Shown piece by piece: positions 43,618 through 53,570 of a DNA stretch of 64,000 bases. Both the position numbers and the translations under genes were made by a program. Each line of letters begins with the position of its first letter. The stretch's first letter is position 1. The stretch spans positions 8,306 to 72,305 of the forward strand of contig JBBQFC010000010.1 in the NCBI GenBank assembly GCA_038321615.1, written 5' to 3'. The stretch comes from JBBQFC01 sp038321615 (GTDB lineage Bacteria > Bacteroidota > Bacteroidia > Flavobacteriales_D > Cryomorphaceae). Under the pieces are notes generated by a model, which worked only from the letters and a program-made list of their open reading frames with translations, was not told the origin of the DNA and searched no databases.

Positions 43618-44904
43618 ATGAGTAACAAAGTCGATGTACTTCTCGGTTTGCAATGGGGCGACGAGGGGAAAGGAAAAATTGTAGACGTACTCACTCCCGA
43701 TTACGATATCATAGCGCGCTTTCAAGGTGGGCCAAACGCCGGACATACCTTAGAATTTAATGGCATCAAGCACGTGTTGCATACCATTCCGAGCGGCATA
43801 TTCCACCCCGGTAAAGTTAACGTAGTAGGTAACGGCGTGGTGATTGACCCCATTATTTTAAAGCGAGAAATTGACGCCCTAGAAAAAATGGGGGTAGATG
43901 TCAATCGTCAATTATTCATTTCGCGAAAAGCTCACCTTATTCTGCCCACACACTGCGCCCTCGATTCGGCAAGTGAATTGGAAAAAGGAAAAAAGAAAAT
44001 TGGTTCTACGCTTAAAGGAATTGGGCCTACTTATATGGACAAAACCGGAAGGAATGGTCTCCGCGTAGGCGATCTCTTCCTCGAAGATTTTCAAACCCGT
44101 TATGATGCGCTTAAGGCCAAGCATCAGCGAATGCTCGATCAATATGGGTATGAAGACGACCTTACCGAAAAAGAGCAGACTTGGCTTGAAGGTGTGGCGC
44201 GTATTCGCAAACTGAGCATTATCGATAGTGAGCACTACTTAAACGATGCTCGAAAAGCCGGAAAACGAATTTTGGCGGAAGGAGCACAGGGAAGTTTACT
44301 CGATATCGATTTTGGGAGCTACCCATTTGTAACTTCTTCAAATACCATAGCCGCCGGAGCCTGCACAGGCTTAGGAATTGCTCCTAACCAAATAGGCGAG
44401 GTAATAGGAATATTCAAAGCTTACTGCACCCGAGTGGGCAGTGGCCCCTTCCCTACCGAACTGGAAGACGAAACCGGAGAAACCATGCGACGGGTTGGCC
44501 ATGAATTTGGAGCTACCACCGGCAGGCCGCGCCGATGCGGCTGGATCGACCTACCTGCGTTGAAATACGCCATCATGATTAATGGAGTAACCCAGCTTAA
44601 CATGACCAAGGCCGATGTGCTTTCGGTTTTTGACGAAATAAAAATTTGCACCCACTACCGCCATAAAGGGGAGCTAATTGACTACGTTCCTTACGATCTT
44701 TTGGGCCAAGCGCTTGAACCTGTGTACCAAAGTGTACCCGGTTGGAGTATTGATCTCACCGAACTGCAAGAGGAGAGCGAGTTTCCAGAAGCCCTGCGCA
44801 ACTACATTCACTACCTAGAGTCAGCTTTAGAAACGCCCATAACGGTGGTGTCTGTCGGTCCCGATCGCACACAGACTATCGTAAGACAACTCCTTGCCAC
44901 TTAA
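43618..44904 (+). CDS. purA: Adenylosuccinate synthase
   Basis: A 428-residue enzyme making adenylosuccinate from IMP, aspartate and GTP, the first step from IMP to AMP. It shows GLQWGDEGKGKIVD (catalytic Asp), FQGGPNAGHT, KGIGPTYMDKTGRNGLRVGD, LAEGAQGSLLDIDFGSYPFV and GVTQLNMTKADVL. The length is normal. It is 10 nt after the STAS gene and downstream of relA/spoT; PurA is a known target of (p)ppGpp inhibition in bacteria. Confidence 0.98.
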   Translation: MSNKVDVLLGLQWGDEGKGKIVDVLTPDYDIIARFQGGPNAGHTLEFNGIKHVLHTIPSGIFHPGKVNVVGNGVVIDPIILKREIDALEKMGVDVNRQLFISRKAHLILPTHCALDSASELEKGKKKIGSTLKGIGPTYMDKTGRNGLRVGDLFLEDFQTRYDALKAKHQRMLDQYGYEDDLTEKEQTWLEGVARIRKLSIIDSEHYLNDARKAGKRILAEGAQGSLLDIDFGSYPFVTSSNTIAAGACTGLGIAPNQIGEVIGIFKAYCTRVGSGPFPTELEDETGETMRRVGHEFGATTGRPRRCGWIDLPALKYAIMINGVTQLNMTKADVLSVFDEIKICTHYRHKGELIDYVPYDLLGQALEPVYQSVPGWSIDLTELQEESEFPEALRNYIHYLESALETPITVVSVGPDRTQTIVRQLLAT

Positions 44905-44934
44905 TACGGCATCGAATTTGCTAATACTCGAGCC

Positions 44935-46488
44935 GTGATTCTTCAAAAATTGGTGCTCTCTTTTTTATTTCTCGGCTATTTCGCCGTTCCGGCAAATGCC
45001 CAGGAAAGATCGCGCATTGAGCTCCTTGGAGCCAATCAACTCAAATTTGATAAAAGCTTGGGAATCGATGCGCAGCGCCTCATTGGCAATGTGCGCTTCA
45101 AGCATCAAGGTGCTGTAATGTACTGCGATAGTGCTTACCTGTACAATGCCGACAACAGCTTGGATGCTTACGGCAAAGTACGCGTGGTTCAAGGCGATAC
45201 GCTTACCATGCGAAGCGAAACGCTCTATTACAACGGAAATACGCAGCTTATCAAAGTGCGAAAAAATGTAGAGCTCAAAGACCGCGATATGACCCTCGTA
45301 ACCGATGTGCTCGATTTTGATCGGATTACCGGTTTGGGCTCTTTTTACGAAGGTGGTATTATTACTTCTTCCGCCAATCGCAATAAGCTCAAATCGGAAG
45401 AAGGAATTTACGACAGCGGCAGGCGCTTTTTCTATTTCCGCGACAGCGTGCTACTCACTAATCCCAACTACCGCGTTGAAACAGATACCCTCAATTACGA
45501 CAATCAACGCGCCATCGCCTATTTTGAAGGACCCACTTTTATCTATTCGGAAGCGAATATAATCTATTGCGAAAATGGCTGGTACGATACCAAACTCGAC
45601 ATCTCCCAATTCAACGAGAACGCCTATTTGGAAAACGGAAGCCAAATACTGCGTGGAGACAGTATTTGGTATTCGCGCAAAATCGGCATTGGGCGGGCTT
45701 TTCAGAATGTATCAATAACCGATACCACCAACCGCACCATTATAAATGGGGAATATGGCGAGCACAATGAGATTATCGGGCGCAGCTTGGTGACGGATCG
45801 GGCCACTTTTATTCAATACGATGAAGTGGATTCACTTTACCTCCATGGCGATACCTTGCTCAGCATTCAGGACACGGTGGCGGGAAACCGCATATTAGCA
45901 TTTCACCACGTCAAATTTTTCCGAAAGGACATGCAAGGTGCTGCCGATTCCTTGAGTTATCTTCCAGCTGATAGCATGCTCACTTTATATCAAAACCCGG
46001 TACTTTGGGCCGATGAGCTTCAGATTACCGGCGACACCGTGCAAATTCTAACATCGAGCGGGGGTGTGAGCCGGCTATACGTCTTCGACCATGCCTTTAT
46101 GGCCAATAAGGTGGACAGCATTAAATACCACCAAATCAAGGGGCGCTTCCTGACAGGTTATTTTTCTGATAATAACCTGTATAAAGTAAGGGTAGAAGGA
46201 AACGGGGAGTCGCTCTACTATGCCGCCGAATCTGAAAAGCCGGGTGCGGACTCGACGGAGTCGGCCGCACCGCCTGCTTTGAATTATATCGGGGTGAACA
46301 AGGCTATCTGTAGCAATATCAATATTCACCTCGACGACAATCAGGTAAAGCGAATTGTATTTCTCACCAAACCCAATGGTGTGTTTTACCCTTTGGAACT
46401 TTTTGCCGAAGACCTTTGGTATTTCGATGGGTTTGAGTGGCGAGCCGGGCAACGCCCAAAAAGCCGTGAAGACATTTACACTTGGTAA
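44935..46488 (+). CDS. OstA-like protein (LptA-related LPS transport)
   Basis: A 517-residue exported protein with signal peptide (ending PANAQE) and an OstA/LptA-like beta-jellyroll repeat region: RLIGNVRFKHQGAVMYCDSA, DAYGKVRVVQGDTLTMRSET, KVRKNVELKDRD. In Bacteroidota such long OstA-like proteins replace or accompany LptA in carrying LPS across the periplasm. The start is GTG at 44935, 30 nt after purA. It is convergent with the LptD-like gene, 2 nt apart at the ends. The exact role is inferred from family and context. Confidence 0.88.
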   Translation: MILQKLVLSFLFLGYFAVPANAQERSRIELLGANQLKFDKSLGIDAQRLIGNVRFKHQGAVMYCDSAYLYNADNSLDAYGKVRVVQGDTLTMRSETLYYNGNTQLIKVRKNVELKDRDMTLVTDVLDFDRITGLGSFYEGGIITSSANRNKLKSEEGIYDSGRRFFYFRDSVLLTNPNYRVETDTLNYDNQRAIAYFEGPTFIYSEANIIYCENGWYDTKLDISQFNENAYLENGSQILRGDSIWYSRKIGIGRAFQNVSITDTTNRTIINGEYGEHNEIIGRSLVTDRATFIQYDEVDSLYLHGDTLLSIQDTVAGNRILAFHHVKFFRKDMQGAADSLSYLPADSMLTLYQNPVLWADELQITGDTVQILTSSGGVSRLYVFDHAFMANKVDSIKYHQIKGRFLTGYFSDNNLYKVRVEGNGESLYYAAESEKPGADSTESAAPPALNYIGVNKAICSNINIHLDDNQVKRIVFLTKPNGVFYPLELFAEDLWYFDGFEWRAGQRPKSREDIYTW

Positions 46489-46490
46489 GC

Positions 46491-49190
46491 TTAGAAACGA
46501 GCTTGATTGTCGTCGAAAGTTCGGTTGCGTTCGAGCTTTAAATCGCGGAGCAAGGACGACTTAATATTCAGGCTCACACTGTAGCTGCGGCGAATACCGA
46601 AGGGTACAACTCTCGCCGTAAGCTCCCAGCAATTGAGATCGACCACAAAATTGAGCGTCGTAGGCGTCCATTCCTTTTGCTTGAAATCGTAACCAGAGTT
46701 GAAACGCATGGTAACCCTATTGAAAAAACGCAGATCGCCATTGAATTGGAGCGATTGCGTGGTGACACTCACAGAATCGCGGATCACGAAAAAATCATCG
46801 AAATTCTCGACCCTACGACCCCGTGAAGTATTGATTACGTAACCAAGGGTAACATTCCATGGAATAGAAAAATCGGTGAAAATTCCTTTCTTGGGCTGAA
46901 TCAAGGGTTGATCCGAGAATTCATCGCCTTCAATCACTACCATTGGCTCACTTCCCTTGTTTCGCTTAAAAGTGTTGCTGCCAAAACCGCTGGTATTCAG
47001 CTGAAGCGAACCTGTTTCGAAGGACGCTAATTTGCCGGTGCGCTCTACCAGAAAAACGTCTTGCCGATTAAGCATACCCGTGGAATTTACCGCATAGGAA
47101 TACGGATCAAAAAGAGCATTGAAGTTTATATTGGCGTACTTGGTAATGGGTGTTCGCCCCGACATGGCAATGGGGCGCAATTTCAGGGAGTCGGCTGCGA
47201 GATTATAGGCCGTTGAAAACTGGAGGTTTTCAATAAGCTTGATCTTCGAAAACTTGGCGGTAGTATCTCGCCGACTCAATATCTTGCCCTCCAAACTATT
47301 CAGAATGGATAGCGTGATCGATTCACTGCGGCCAGACGGAGGGCCGCCATATACCGTCCCGGTGTAAGGCGAATAGGAACCCAGATTACCATTCGTGCCG
47401 TAAAAGCCGTAAACGTTAGGGTCAAAATCGGGTCGGAAACTATACCCAAAACTTGGAGTAATGGTATGCCTTATTGCCTTCAGGTTGCCACTTTGAAAGG
47501 TGAACATTCCGTAAATCTTCGTAGTGGCCTGCACGTTGAAACCGTAATCGTAATTTCGGTTAAACCCGTAGAGGGTATCTACAATATATTCCTGCTGTTG
47601 GTTGTCGAATGTCCGGCCTTGCTCTTCAAAATGCCAACGCTCATTATAAGTTAGGGATGGGTTGATGCTGAACTTGCCAGCTTTCAAAGATGTGTTCAAA
47701 GCCGCATTGTGCCTAAACCCAAATTGGAATTCATCGAGCAAATTATTTAAGTTATTAAGCGCCAAATCAGTCTCAGCAACGGTAAGCGTATTCTGGAAAT
47801 CGGTACCGAAAGTGAAACCGATCTTTTCGTAGAAGGCCTGCTTCGGATTATTGTTGAACAGCCCATCGAGCGGGAAAATCCGGGCTTGGTTGGCTGTAAG
47901 TTGGGGCAGGGTAAAATTGTATATTCCCGTTTGGGAGTTTTGCTGATGGCTCGCATTCGCAGCCAGCGACCACGGCGAGTTTGGAAAGCGCTGATCGAAA
48001 CGGATATTTGATCGGAAGGTATTGGTGAGGTAATCGGTTTGCGAAGCATTGATATTATTGGTGAAATTTTGGGTAGAACCCGCATTTACCTGTGCTCCGA
48101 AATTCGAGTAGGGCCGAGCCTTTCGGTCTTGAGTATGGTTCCAGACCACGAAGAAATTCTTGGCACTCGAAAAATTTTGAAGATCGCGATCGCCGGTTTT
48201 AATTACGTTGTACTCTACACTCGTGCTGCCGTTGAACTTGTATTGCTTTTTATATCGGGTGATGTTCGATAAGCCAAAAGAACCGCGCGAATAGATATCG
48301 CCAAGAAACTTGGTGTCAAGATATTCGTTGATCGGAAGATAATAACCCCCGTCTGTCAAGAAGAAACCTAGCCCGGGAGCGTTTCCATAACTGGGAATAA
48401 TTAAGCCCGCTTGTTCCTTTTCGGCATCTGGAAAGAAACCAAAAGGAAATGCCAGGGGCATGGGCACATTCCAAAGCGTGAGGTAGCCCGGCCCGGAAAT
48501 AATCTTATCGTCCTTGATCAATTTAAGCCGGTTAATCTTAAATCGAGTTTTAGCATTGGGATCTTCGCAGGGACAATATTCTGCTTTTGATACATAAATT
48601 ACCCGATTGTCTTCCACGGTCTTCACTCTTTTTCCCGTAAGGGTGCCTTCGATAATCTCCGTTTGGACTTGCTTTACATAAGCCTTCTTCGACTTGAAAT
48701 TATAATCCATTTCGCGTGCTTCGAAGCTTGTACCGCGCTGCTCAAACACGGGTAAACCTTGCCAATTGCCAAGCGTATCTTGAATACCTTCGGCGTGCAC
48801 AGTGAAGCTTTCGAAGTCGTAAACAATGCGATCTGCAGTGAGCACTATATCGTCGTAGGTAATTTTTGCGTTTCCATACAAGTATACGCGCTTATTTACC
48901 ACGTCATTGTCAATACTATCGCGGGCTTCGTAATTAATATTTGTGGAAATCACACCCTTGGTACGCGATTTGACAAGGGAATCGCCCGTAAGCGTATCGC
49001 CCATAACCGTAAGCGAGTCTGTCAAAATGATGGCTGGCTCGGTGATGGTGCTGTCGGGCTGCTGCGCAACTACCTTCGAACCGCCTATTATAAACAATAG
49101 TGCGGAGATAAATAGTGCAAAGCGCAGTGGGCTATCGATGGAGATGTGCTTACCTTTATTAATTGCTAAGCTGATTATTGAACCGTGCAA
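46491..49190 (-). CDS. LptD-like outer-membrane LPS assembly protein
   Basis: An up to 899-residue outer-membrane protein. A signal-like segment (FALFISALLFIIGGSKVVAQ) is followed by an OstA/LptD N-terminal jellyroll (NKRVYLYGNAKITYDDIVLT, YDFESFTVHAEGIQDT), then LTLWNVPMPLAFPFGFFPDA and a large barrel. It fits the Bacteroidota group annotated as putative LPS assembly protein LptD. The translation start is uncertain: the only in-frame standard start is a TTG at 49190 that overlaps a -7 box TAATTTTG (49188-49195). A downstream non-ATG codon, for example the CTG before RFALFIS, may be used. It faces the OstA-like gene. Confidence 0.85.
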   Translation of the reverse strand: MHGSIISLAINKGKHISIDSPLRFALFISALLFIIGGSKVVAQQPDSTITEPAIILTDSLTVMGDTLTGDSLVKSRTKGVISTNINYEARDSIDNDVVNKRVYLYGNAKITYDDIVLTADRIVYDFESFTVHAEGIQDTLGNWQGLPVFEQRGTSFEAREMDYNFKSKKAYVKQVQTEIIEGTLTGKRVKTVEDNRVIYVSKAEYCPCEDPNAKTRFKINRLKLIKDDKIISGPGYLTLWNVPMPLAFPFGFFPDAEKEQAGLIIPSYGNAPGLGFFLTDGGYYLPINEYLDTKFLGDIYSRGSFGLSNITRYKKQYKFNGSTSVEYNVIKTGDRDLQNFSSAKNFFVVWNHTQDRKARPYSNFGAQVNAGSTQNFTNNINASQTDYLTNTFRSNIRFDQRFPNSPWSLAANASHQQNSQTGIYNFTLPQLTANQARIFPLDGLFNNNPKQAFYEKIGFTFGTDFQNTLTVAETDLALNNLNNLLDEFQFGFRHNAALNTSLKAGKFSINPSLTYNERWHFEEQGRTFDNQQQEYIVDTLYGFNRNYDYGFNVQATTKIYGMFTFQSGNLKAIRHTITPSFGYSFRPDFDPNVYGFYGTNGNLGSYSPYTGTVYGGPPSGRSESITLSILNSLEGKILSRRDTTAKFSKIKLIENLQFSTAYNLAADSLKLRPIAMSGRTPITKYANINFNALFDPYSYAVNSTGMLNRQDVFLVERTGKLASFETGSLQLNTSGFGSNTFKRNKGSEPMVVIEGDEFSDQPLIQPKKGIFTDFSIPWNVTLGYVINTSRGRRVENFDDFFVIRDSVSVTTQSLQFNGDLRFFNRVTMRFNSGYDFKQKEWTPTTLNFVVDLNCWELTARVVPFGIRRSYSVSLNIKSSLLRDLKLERNRTFDDNQARF

Positions 49191-50393
49191 AATTACTCAA
49201 ATAAAAAGGCCTTCATCGGCGAATTTAATAGGCTTAGTCAGTCGATTAAAAGAAACAGGATACTCACTTCTACCCTGCTGCTTATCGCTGCGGTGGCGAC
49301 CATAGCAGCAATCATGCCAGCTAAAGCCAAAAAATCGGCGGTGACGCGGGTAGTGATAGATGCAGGCCATGGAGGAAAAGACCCTGGAAACTTGGGTACT
49401 GGTCGCTACAAAATCACCGAAAAAACAATCGCGCTAAATGTCGCCACTAAAGTGGGTGCGTACATTAAAGAAGCTTTTCCCGACGTGGAAGTGCTCTACA
49501 CGAGGTCGAACGATACGTTCATTCCGCTTCACGAACGCACCAAGTTTGCCAACTCGAAGGGGGCAGATTTATTCATTTCAATTCATTGCGATGCATTTAC
49601 CCGCGAATCGGCCATAGGTTGCGGGTCGTATGTGATGGGCGCCGCCAAAACAGAGGCCAATCTGAGTATGGCGCAACGCGAGAACAACGCCATTTTGCTC
49701 GAAGAAGATCGCGACGCCAACTACGATGGGTTCGACCCCAATTCGCCGGAAGGCCTTATAGAGCTCAGCTTACGCCAAAATGCGCACATCCATCAAAGCC
49801 TGAAGTTTGCCCAAAAAGTACAAGATCAAATGCGGACACGTGTGGGCCGCATAGACCGTGGGGTGAAACAAGCACCGTTTTGGGTTATCTCATTTACCAC
49901 CATGCCAAGTGTCTTGGTCGAACTGGGCTTTTTGACTAATAAAGAAGAAGAAGATTACCTGAACACTGCGCAAGGTCAAGATTACCTGGCATCGGCTATA
50001 TATAGGGCTTTCAAGGATTATAAGGTTGATATCGACACCAAGGAAGCCACCGCCGCTGAAGGACAAATACCGCAAGAGCAGCAAACAAATCCCGGACCCG
50101 TGCAAGCCACTGTATCGAGCCCAACGGGAGTAACTTTTAAAGTACAACTCATGAGCAGCGCAAAGCCGATATCATTGAAGGCTGCCAACTTTAATGGACT
50201 CGAAAACGTATCAGAGTATCGAGAAAGTGATATGTATAAATATCTTTACGGCGCAGCAACAACCTACGACGGGGCCAAGGATATCCAAAAGGACGTCCGA
50301 AAAGCTGGCTATAAGGGAGCATTTGTAGTTGCCTTCGACAGTAATAATAAGCGAATGGCCTTGGAAAAGGCCCTTGAACTAACGACACCTTAA
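49185..50393 (+). CDS. N-acetylmuramoyl-L-alanine amidase
   Basis: A 402-residue zinc amidase (Amidase_3/AmiC type) that removes stem peptides from peptidoglycan. It has an N-terminal membrane/signal segment (ILTSTLLLIAAVATIAAIMP) and the zinc motif VVIDAGHGGKDPG (His at about 61). FISIHCDAFT holds the second His and VLVELGFLTNKEE the catalytic Glu. A C-terminal SPOR-like domain (about 315-400; FKVQLMSSAKPISLKAANFN) suggests binding to denuded glycans at division sites. The GTG start at 49185 overlaps the divergent LptD-like start region. It is followed at 14 nt by the MlaD-like gene. Confidence 0.92.
   Translation: MQNYSNKKAFIGEFNRLSQSIKRNRILTSTLLLIAAVATIAAIMPAKAKKSAVTRVVIDAGHGGKDPGNLGTGRYKITEKTIALNVATKVGAYIKEAFPDVEVLYTRSNDTFIPLHERTKFANSKGADLFISIHCDAFTRESAIGCGSYVMGAAKTEANLSMAQRENNAILLEEDRDANYDGFDPNSPEGLIELSLRQNAHIHQSLKFAQKVQDQMRTRVGRIDRGVKQAPFWVISFTTMPSVLVELGFLTNKEEEDYLNTAQGQDYLASAIYRAFKDYKVDIDTKEATAAEGQIPQEQQTNPGPVQATVSSPTGVTFKVQLMSSAKPISLKAANFNGLENVSEYRESDMYKYLYGAATTYDGAKDIQKDVRKAGYKGAFVVAFDSNNKRMALEKALELTTP
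49188..49195 (-). promoter_or_regulatory. -7 promoter box TAATTTTG upstream of the LptD-like gene
   Basis: Exact TAnnTTTG match on the minus strand. It overlaps the first codons of the divergent amidase and the putative TTG start of the LptD-like gene. Confidence 0.4.
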
Positions 50394-50407
50394 AGAGACA
50401 GAACCCT

Positions 50408-51436
50408 GTGAAATATCAAAAGGAAACAAAGATTGGGATTCTCGTGATCACCGCAATCGCCCTCCTATTGGTAGGCTTTTATTTTCTGAAAGGGGTGTAC
50501 ATTTTCGGTTCACCGACGCACTACTACGGGATTTATACCAAAATTAACGGCTTGCAGGTAAGCAATCCGGTACTGCTTAATGGCTATAAAATTGGTCAAG
50601 TTAGCGAGATAAAATTCATGCCCGAAGGCAACGGAATGCTTTTGGTGAAGTTAACTGTCAACGAAGAATTAGACATCCCCAAGGACTCGGAATTACTTCT
50701 CAAACCAGCCGATTTATTGGGCTCGATGCAGATAAGCCTCATACTCGGCAAGAGTCGTGAGCTCGCGCAAAGTGGCGATACACTTACGCCCGATATAAGC
50801 GCCGACTTGCTCGAAGAAGTCAACGAGCAACTCCGACCGATACAGAAAAAAGCCAAGAGCCTTATTACTTCTGTCGACTCTGTGCTCAAGGTTATTGAAA
50901 CCATATTGAACACCGAAACCCAGGATAATCTGATAGAAAGCTTCCGCAATATCAATAAAGCGGTCGCCAATCTTAAGAATACTACCTACACCCTCGATAC
51001 CTTGATGACTACCGAGAAATCGCGGATTGCAGCTATTTTCAAGAACATTCAGGAGCTTTCTACTGTTTTGGCTCAGAACGGTGAGAACTTGGACAATATC
51101 ATTCAAAACTTCTCAAACATCAGCGATTCATTGGCCAAAGCTGATGTTGCCAAAACAGTGGTGATGGCAAATGCCGCAATTACGGAAGTGCAGCAAATAG
51201 TAGAGAAGATAAATAAAGGCGAAGGAAGTTTGGGCATGTTGATCAACAACGACGAGCTATACAATAAGCTCGAATCGGCATCCGATAACCTTGACCTACT
51301 GATGGAAGATGTCCGACTAAACCCAAACCGCTACGTGCAATTTTCGGTATTTGGACGAAAGAATAAGAGCGTGGAATTAACCCGAAAGGAGTTAGAAGAG
51401 TTGAAGGAATATGTGAAATCGAGCGAAGGCCAATAA
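50408..51436 (+). CDS. MlaD-family MCE-domain protein
   Basis: A 342-residue inner-membrane-anchored periplasmic protein with one N-terminal transmembrane helix (IGILVITAIALLLVGFYFL) and an MCE domain (about 38-115; YYGIYTKINGLQVSNPVLLN, LLKPADLLGSMQISL). A long helical tail follows. MlaD-type proteins hexamerise and move phospholipids between membranes with an MlaE/MlaF-type ABC complex, which is not in this window. The start is GTG 50408, 14 nt after the amidase stop. Confidence 0.9.
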   Translation: MKYQKETKIGILVITAIALLLVGFYFLKGVYIFGSPTHYYGIYTKINGLQVSNPVLLNGYKIGQVSEIKFMPEGNGMLLVKLTVNEELDIPKDSELLLKPADLLGSMQISLILGKSRELAQSGDTLTPDISADLLEEVNEQLRPIQKKAKSLITSVDSVLKVIETILNTETQDNLIESFRNINKAVANLKNTTYTLDTLMTTEKSRIAAIFKNIQELSTVLAQNGENLDNIIQNFSNISDSLAKADVAKTVVMANAAITEVQQIVEKINKGEGSLGMLINNDELYNKLESASDNLDLLMEDVRLNPNRYVQFSVFGRKNKSVELTRKELEELKEYVKSSEGQ

Positions 51437-51445
51437 TTTAAACGC

Positions 51446-52771
51446 ATGGGCATTTCAAATTGGATTTTTTTAACAGTTGTGCTTTTGGCAATAGGAGCAT
51501 TTGCCTGGCAGGTGAGTAAAATTCGCCGCAATATTATGCTCGGTCGCGGCATAAATCGCAGTGATAACCCTTCCTTACGGCTTGCGAATATGGCGCGCGT
51601 GGCGCTCGGGCAATCAAAAATGGTGGTGCGCCCGGTGGCGGGTATTATGCACATTCTGATCTATGTAGGCTTTGTAATTATCAATATCGAAGTACTCGAA
51701 ATAATCATCGACGGCATATTCGGGACGCATCGAATTTTTGGATTTTTGGGAGGGCTTTACGATGTATTGATCGCTTCTTTCGAAATTCTCGCATTTCTCG
51801 TTTTATTTGCCTGCGTGGTGTTTTTTGCGCGCAGAAATTTCATGTACATCAAGCGTTTTAGAGCGCGGGAATTAACGGCTTGGCCCAAGAGCGACGCCAA
51901 TATTATTCTCATTGTCGAAATACTGCTCATGTCGGCATTCCTGAGCATGAATGCCTCCGATGCCGTGCTTCAAACCCGCGGAGTAGAGCATTATACCCAA
52001 GCCGGTGCCTTCCCGATTAGTGGGTTTCTGATCCCCTGGTTTTCATCGTTTTCAGATGGCTCGCTCGTCGCTATTGAGCGCTTCGCATGGTGGTTTCACA
52101 TAGTGGGGATTCTGCTATTCTTAAACTATTTACCGATTTCGAAGCATTTCCACATTATTCTCGCCTTCCCGAATGTTTATTTCGCCAGTATCAAGCCAAA
52201 GGGTGAATTCTCGAATCTTGACAAAGTAACAGCCGAAGTAAAGCTCATGCTCGATCCAGATGCGGATCCTTACGCTGCACCAGCAGAAGCGCCGGCAGAT
52301 GGGGCAGTTGAAAAATTTGGAGCGCGTGACGTGCCCGATTTGCACTGGAAAAATTTGATGGACGCATATACCTGCACCGAATGCGGAAGATGCACCTCGG
52401 TTTGTCCGGCTAACATTACTGGAAAGTTGCTTAGTCCGCGAAAAATAATGATGGACACCCGCGACCGAATGGAAGAAATCGGAAAGGGAATAGACAAAAA
52501 TGGCGCCGATTTTAAAGATGATAAAGCGCTGCTGGGAGATTATATTACCGCCGAAGAACTTTGGGCTTGCACCACTTGCAACGCCTGCGTAGATGCTTGC
52601 CCGGTGAATATAAATCCGGTGGAAATCATTGTCGATTTGCGGCGCTATCTGGTGATGGAAGAGTCTAAAGCGCCTACCGAGCTAAACGGAATGTTTACCA
52701 ATATTGAAAACAACGGAGCTCCGTGGGCTTTTCCACAAGCCGACCGATTGAAATGGGCAGAAGAAATTTAA
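51446..52771 (+). CDS. Membrane-bound (Fe-S)-binding protein with two 4Fe-4S clusters
   Basis: A 441-residue protein with about five N-terminal hydrophobic segments in the first 240 residues and a soluble domain with two 4Fe-4S motifs: CTECGRCTSVCP at about 310 and CTTCNACVDACP at about 375. The layout resembles HdrD/GlpC-type or NarI-fused electron-transfer subunits. It is immediately followed (4 nt) by a CCG-domain partner, so the two probably form an oxidoreductase complex passing electrons to or from membrane quinones. The substrate is unknown. Confidence 0.9.
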   Translation: MGISNWIFLTVVLLAIGAFAWQVSKIRRNIMLGRGINRSDNPSLRLANMARVALGQSKMVVRPVAGIMHILIYVGFVIINIEVLEIIIDGIFGTHRIFGFLGGLYDVLIASFEILAFLVLFACVVFFARRNFMYIKRFRARELTAWPKSDANIILIVEILLMSAFLSMNASDAVLQTRGVEHYTQAGAFPISGFLIPWFSSFSDGSLVAIERFAWWFHIVGILLFLNYLPISKHFHIILAFPNVYFASIKPKGEFSNLDKVTAEVKLMLDPDADPYAAPAEAPADGAVEKFGARDVPDLHWKNLMDAYTCTECGRCTSVCPANITGKLLSPRKIMMDTRDRMEEIGKGIDKNGADFKDDKALLGDYITAEELWACTTCNACVDACPVNINPVEIIVDLRRYLVMEESKAPTELNGMFTNIENNGAPWAFPQADRLKWAEEI

Positions 52772-52775
52772 GTCA

Positions 52776-53570
52776 ATGACAGAACCAATCAAAGTGCCTA
52801 CCATGGCGGAAATGCTGGCAAAGGGTGAAGCCCCTGAAGTATTGTTTTGGGTGGGTTGTGCCGGTAGTTTCGACGATCGCGCAAAGAAAATCACAAAGGC
52901 CATCGTTCGCATTCTTCACAGTTCGGGTATCTCCTTTGCCGTATTGGGTGCCGAAGAAAGTTGTACGGGCGATCCCGCCAAGCGCGCAGGCAACGAGTTT
53001 CTTTTTCAAATGCAGGCGATGATGAATATTCAAGTGCTCAACGGCTACGAAATAAAGCGAATCGTAACTGGCTGTCCGCATTGCTTCAACACCATCAAAA
53101 ACGAATACCCCGCCCTTGGAGGACATTTCGACGTGCAGCACCACAGCCAGTTCATCCAGTCCCTGCTCGATCAGGGTAAAATTACCGTTAGCGGTGACGG
53201 CCCTTTCAAAGGCAAGCGAATTACCTTCCACGATCCTTGCTATCTAGGTCGCGGAAATAATGTGTACGAAGCCCCCCGCGAATTACTTTCCAAACTCGAT
53301 GCAGAGCTTGTAGAGATGAAGCGCTGCCGTAGCAAAGGGCTATGCTGTGGAGCAGGCGGGGCGCAAATGTTTAAAGAAGCCGAGCCCGGCGATAAAGAAG
53401 TGAATATTGAGCGCACGGAAGAAGCACTCGAGCTCCAGCCGCAAGTCATAGCCACCGGCTGCCCCTTCTGCAATACCATGATGACCGATGGCGTTAAGAA
53501 TTTCAATAAAGAAGACCAAACTCAAGTGCTCGATATCGCTGAACTCATTGCCCAAGCTGCCGACCTATGA
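52776..53570 (+). CDS. (Fe-S)-binding protein with CCG (cysteine-rich) domains
   Basis: A 264-residue soluble partner with two cysteine-rich CCG domains (HdrB/GlpC/LutA-like): FWVGCAGSFDDRAKK, VTGCPHCFNTIKNEYP, then FHDPCYLGRGNNVYEAPREL, KGLCCGAGGAQMF and TGCPFCNTMMTDG. In heterodisulfide reductases such domains bind a catalytic non-cubane cluster. It is transcribed with the membrane Fe-S protein (4-nt gap) and overlaps the next gene by 4 nt. The physiological reaction is unknown. Confidence 0.9.
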   Translation: MTEPIKVPTMAEMLAKGEAPEVLFWVGCAGSFDDRAKKITKAIVRILHSSGISFAVLGAEESCTGDPAKRAGNEFLFQMQAMMNIQVLNGYEIKRIVTGCPHCFNTIKNEYPALGGHFDVQHHSQFIQSLLDQGKITVSGDGPFKGKRITFHDPCYLGRGNNVYEAPRELLSKLDAELVEMKRCRSKGLCCGAGGAQMFKEAEPGDKEVNIERTEEALELQPQVIATGCPFCNTMMTDGVKNFNKEDQTQVLDIAELIAQAADL

